DNA of 7,760 bases, from the NCBI GenBank assembly GCA_946611525.1, contig CAMODS010000056.1, forward strand, positions 1 through 7,760, given 5' to 3'. The notes below the pieces were generated by a model that saw only the letters and a program-made list of their open reading frames with translations, ran no database searches and was not told the origin of the DNA. Every line of letters begins with the position of its first letter. Position 1 is the first letter of the stretch. This DNA is from an uncultured Lachnospiraceae bacterium (GTDB lineage: Bacteria; Bacillota; Clostridia; Lachnospirales; Lachnospiraceae). A program made the position numbers and the translations under genes. Of this stretch, positions 5,238-7,760 are shown in pieces.

Positions 5238-7760
5238 ATGTTTAATAGTTTATTGTCAACAAAAGCCAAAAGGGCAGTTTATCTTATAGTGCTCTTTATT
5301 GTAGTAAGTTGTACAGCTACTTTTATGATCTTCCAGCATCGGGCTGTCATATCCGGATCATTTGATGTAGGGGTATTTGATTTTGATCTTTCATACTCGG
5401 AGCTTTTGGTCATGTTTACCGCCGGTCTGTGGGGCATAGTCCCGTCCGTGGTGGCATTCATGCTTCTCTTTGCAGACTCACTGTATTACGATATCGAGTC
5501 CACCTACACCATCAGCATATATCTTATTGCCATGTTGGGATCTTACCTTTTGGCTAACCGTAAGGTTTTTAAGCATCTTTGGTCCACCATACTGGGCTTT
5601 TTTGTTCTAAATGTATTTATGGGAGGTATCTGGTCAGTGGTTGGGACCATAGCAGAGGGCGAGGGACTGTCGGGTATTACCCAGTCAGCGGTCTTTCATG
5701 ATCAGATCCTTGTGACGGCCGAGTGCTTTGTATACTGCATGGTAATGTATTTATTTATGAATAAGGCGCCTGCAAAGATCAAGCAGGCATTTCCCGTCGG
5801 AATTCATTATGTTGAAGAAGGAGAGCTTGTGGGGGCCTTCAGGAACTATCAGTTCATACATGATTCAAGGATATCCCGTAAGCTTCTAAAGGTAGTGGTG
5901 CTGCAGGTGCTATGCCTGGGTATTGCCGCGGCTTCTTTTGCGGCAGGGCTCATGCCTTCTATAGCGGATGAGGTGCTGTCGGATACCGCCAGCGACACGG
6001 AGAGCTTTTTTAGGTTCAAGCCCTCTGAAAAACCGGGTGAAGCGCCGCTAAAGAGCGGTGAGGCCGCGGAGAGTGATGAAAGCGGCGCGCCTGTGACTGA
6101 AGGGCAGGCTGCCGAGACCATGGATGGAGGGCAGGTGGGGACGCCTGTGCTCAGTGCTGAGGAAAGGAAAAACAGTATCGAGCACCGGCTACAGCAGCAG
6201 CGTTTTATATTAAATAACGCCGGCGCGTCCTTTGTGTTCAAGCTTATTATAATGATAATCAATGTTTCTGTGCCTCTGGTGGTGCTGGAGAATGCCCTGG
6301 TCCAGTGGCTGGTGGCAAGGCCGGTGGCGGCTTTGGCCAACAGTCTCAACGGCTTTGCCGGAGCAGACCGCATCGAACAGCAGGACAAGCTTAAGGCTCT
6401 GGAGGGGATGCGTGTAAAGGGAAATGATGAGATATCCGACCTGTATGAGAGCATTTCCGATATGGCACATCAGATCAATGAAAACGTGGACCAGATGCTT
6501 CGGGAGGCGGAGCTGGAGGAAGAGATCCGGGTAGCCCAGAGGGCTGCCGAGTCCCAGACCAATTTTTTAAACAATGTCTCTCACGAGCTTCGGACTCCCA
6601 TCAATGCGGTGCTGGGTCTGGATGAGATGATAGTCAGAGAGACCAATGAAGACAATATCAGGGACTATGCCAATGACATTGCCAGTGCCGGAAAGAGCCT
6701 TTTGTCACTGGTCAACGATATTTTAGACTCCAGCAAGCTGGCTGAGGGCAAGATGGAGATCCTCCCCGCCGAGTATGAGCTGGGCAGTACCATCAATGAT
6801 ATTGTAAATATGATCGCGGTAAAGGCCCGGGACAAGGGGCTTTCCTTTGATATGGATATAGATGAGCATCTGCCCCATATCCTTATCGGTGATGAGATCC
6901 GTATCAAGCAGGTGATAGTTAACATCCTGACCAACGCGGTAAAGTACACCAATGAGGGCGGCTTCACCATGAAAATGGGCTTTAAAAAGGTATCGGATGA
7001 CGAGATCCTTCTGACCTGCTCGGTGTCGGATACGGGCATCGGTATACGTAAGGAGGATATGGGTAAGCTTTTTGCCAGGTTTGAGCGTATTGAGGAGAGC
7101 AGGAACCGCACTACAGAGGGCACCGGTCTTGGGATGAATATAGTGCAGCAGCTTTTGGGGCTGATGGACTCCGAGCTTCATGTGGAAAGTGAATACGGAA
7201 AGGGCTCCACCTTCTCCTTTGAGGTGAAGCAAAAGGTGGTCTCCTGGGATGAGATGGGAGATTTTGTGGAAAGCTACCGCCGTTCACTGGAGACTGCCAA
7301 AAAGCATACGGAGGGCTTTGTTGCCCCCGAGGCCTGCATTTTGGTAACGGACGATACTCCCATGAACCTTACGGTGATATGTGGGCTTTTAAAGCCTACT
7401 CAGATCAAAATCGATACTGCCAAAAGCGGCGCAGAGACCCTTGAGATGGTGCAAAAGAAGAAGTATGACGTGATCTTTTTGGATCACAGGATGCCGGAGA
7501 TGGACGGAGTAGAGACTCTGGCGCATATGAAGGAGCTTTCGGACAATCCCAATGCGGATACGCCGGTAATATCCCTTACCGCCAATGCCATCTCCGGAGC
7601 CAGGGAGACCTACCTGTCAGAGGGCTTTTCGGATTATCTGTCAAAGCCCATCGATACCGCAAAGCTCAATAAGATGCTGATGGATTATCTCCCTCCCGAG
7701 AAGATAGTAAGCAAAGCTGCCCCGACCGCCCCAGTCGCCCAGACGCACCCGGCCGCCCAG
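5238..7760 (+). CDS. Large membrane-bound hybrid sensor histidine kinase (3' partial)
   Basis: The frame is open for 841 codons to the right edge. An in-frame TGA at 5223-5225 and a weak GAGG (5224-5227) support ATG 5238. Hydrophobic segments lie at about 13-32, 54-79, 88-106, 114-138 and 153-175. A basic stretch follows, then segment 6 (216-239), an extracytoplasmic loop (243-331) rich in Glu, Gly, Ala, Pro and Ser, and segment 7 (332-355). A HAMP-like region (about 356-410; Pro362, Asp-Glu 397-398) and coiled coil lead to HisKA NNVSHELRTPINAV (His449). HATPase_c has Asn566, DTGIGI (Asp598) and GTGLGM (628-633). The receiver (about 700-815) has Asp705/Asp706, Asp749 in FLDHRMPEMDG, Thr781 and Lys803. 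The last visible residues are an Ala/Pro/Thr-rich linker. In kinases of this layout an Hpt domain often follows; that is inference. The signal sensed is unknown. All catalytic residues are intact. Confidence 0.92.
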   Translation, partial: MFNSLLSTKAKRAVYLIVLFIVVSCTATFMIFQHRAVISGSFDVGVFDFDLSYSELLVMFTAGLWGIVPSVVAFMLLFADSLYYDIESTYTISIYLIAMLGSYLLANRKVFKHLWSTILGFFVLNVFMGGIWSVVGTIAEGEGLSGITQSAVFHDQILVTAECFVYCMVMYLFMNKAPAKIKQAFPVGIHYVEEGELVGAFRNYQFIHDSRISRKLLKVVVLQVLCLGIAAASFAAGLMPSIADEVLSDTASDTESFFRFKPSEKPGEAPLKSGEAAESDESGAPVTEGQAAETMDGGQVGTPVLSAEERKNSIEHRLQQQRFILNNAGASFVFKLIIMIINVSVPLVVLENALVQWLVARPVAALANSLNGFAGADRIEQQDKLKALEGMRVKGNDEISDLYESISDMAHQINENVDQMLREAELEEEIRVAQRAAESQTNFLNNVSHELRTPINAVLGLDEMIVRETNEDNIRDYANDIASAGKSLLSLVNDILDSSKLAEGKMEILPAEYELGSTINDIVNMIAVKARDKGLSFDMDIDEHLPHILIGDEIRIKQVIVNILTNAVKYTNEGGFTMKMGFKKVSDDEILLTCSVSDTGIGIRKEDMGKLFARFERIEESRNRTTEGTGLGMNIVQQLLGLMDSELHVESEYGKGSTFSFEVKQKVVSWDEMGDFVESYRRSLETAKKHTEGFVAPEACILVTDDTPMNLTVICGLLKPTQIKIDTAKSGAETLEMVQKKKYDVIFLDHRMPEMDGVETLAHMKELSDNPNADTPVISLTANAISGARETYLSEGFSDYLSKPIDTAKLNKMLMDYLPPEKIVSKAAPTAPVAQTHPAAQ

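Noticed and set aside
5849..6454. Antisense frame of 201 codons across the second kinase
   Set aside because: Its Ser/Leu-rich composition mirrors the membrane and low-complexity parts of the kinase. The + frame is continuous and carries all kinase motifs.
6665..7232. Two antisense frames opposite the kinase ATPase domain
   Set aside because: Both are shadows of the conserved HATPase domain in the + strand gene.

Overview
The window looks like a chromosomal piece from an anaerobic, moderate-GC Firmicute of the Lachnospiraceae type (Butyrivibrio/Roseburia relatives). This rests on three things: the style of the hybrid histidine kinases, the oligopeptide transporter gene order with the binding protein last, and a hairpin-forming intergenic repeat of the 'GATTCTTCG...CAGAATGACA' kind. 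The taxonomic call is inference from protein and repeat style only. All recognised genes are on the + strand.

Layout. Positions 1-713 hold the 3' part of an oppF-type peptide ABC transporter ATPase; its Walker A region lies off the left edge. After a 66-base gap without a terminator comes a lipoprotein peptide-binding protein (oppA-like, 780-2669), closed by a strong intrinsic terminator (2692-2730). A new unit then starts with an extended -10 promoter (2743-2751) and a hairpin-forming repeat (2769-2811). It encodes a soluble hybrid histidine kinase with two PAS-like domains, HisKA, HATPase and receiver (2829-4886). The 351-base gap 4887-5237 holds a second, inverted copy of the repeat, a decayed tandem copy, and a dense AT-rich set of GTTGATAA-type boxes. 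Two of the boxes form a perfect 14-bp inverted repeat containing two smaller hairpins. From 5238 to the right edge runs a second, much larger hybrid histidine kinase (841 codons, still open). It is membrane-bound, with about seven membrane segments, a low-complexity extracytoplasmic loop, HAMP, HisKA, HATPase, receiver and the start of an Ala/Pro-rich linker.

How they work together. OppF and OppA belong to one oligopeptide importer, whose permeases and other ATPase should lie to the left. The two kinases are separate signalling proteins with different inputs, one cytosolic and one membrane-bound. Both carry their own receiver, and no stand-alone response regulator or output domain is visible. 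A link between peptide uptake and the kinases is possible from position alone, but the terminator at 2692-2730 argues against one shared transcript. I found no clear evidence of a previously undescribed system. The least explained segment is the structured intergenic DNA at 5083-5216.
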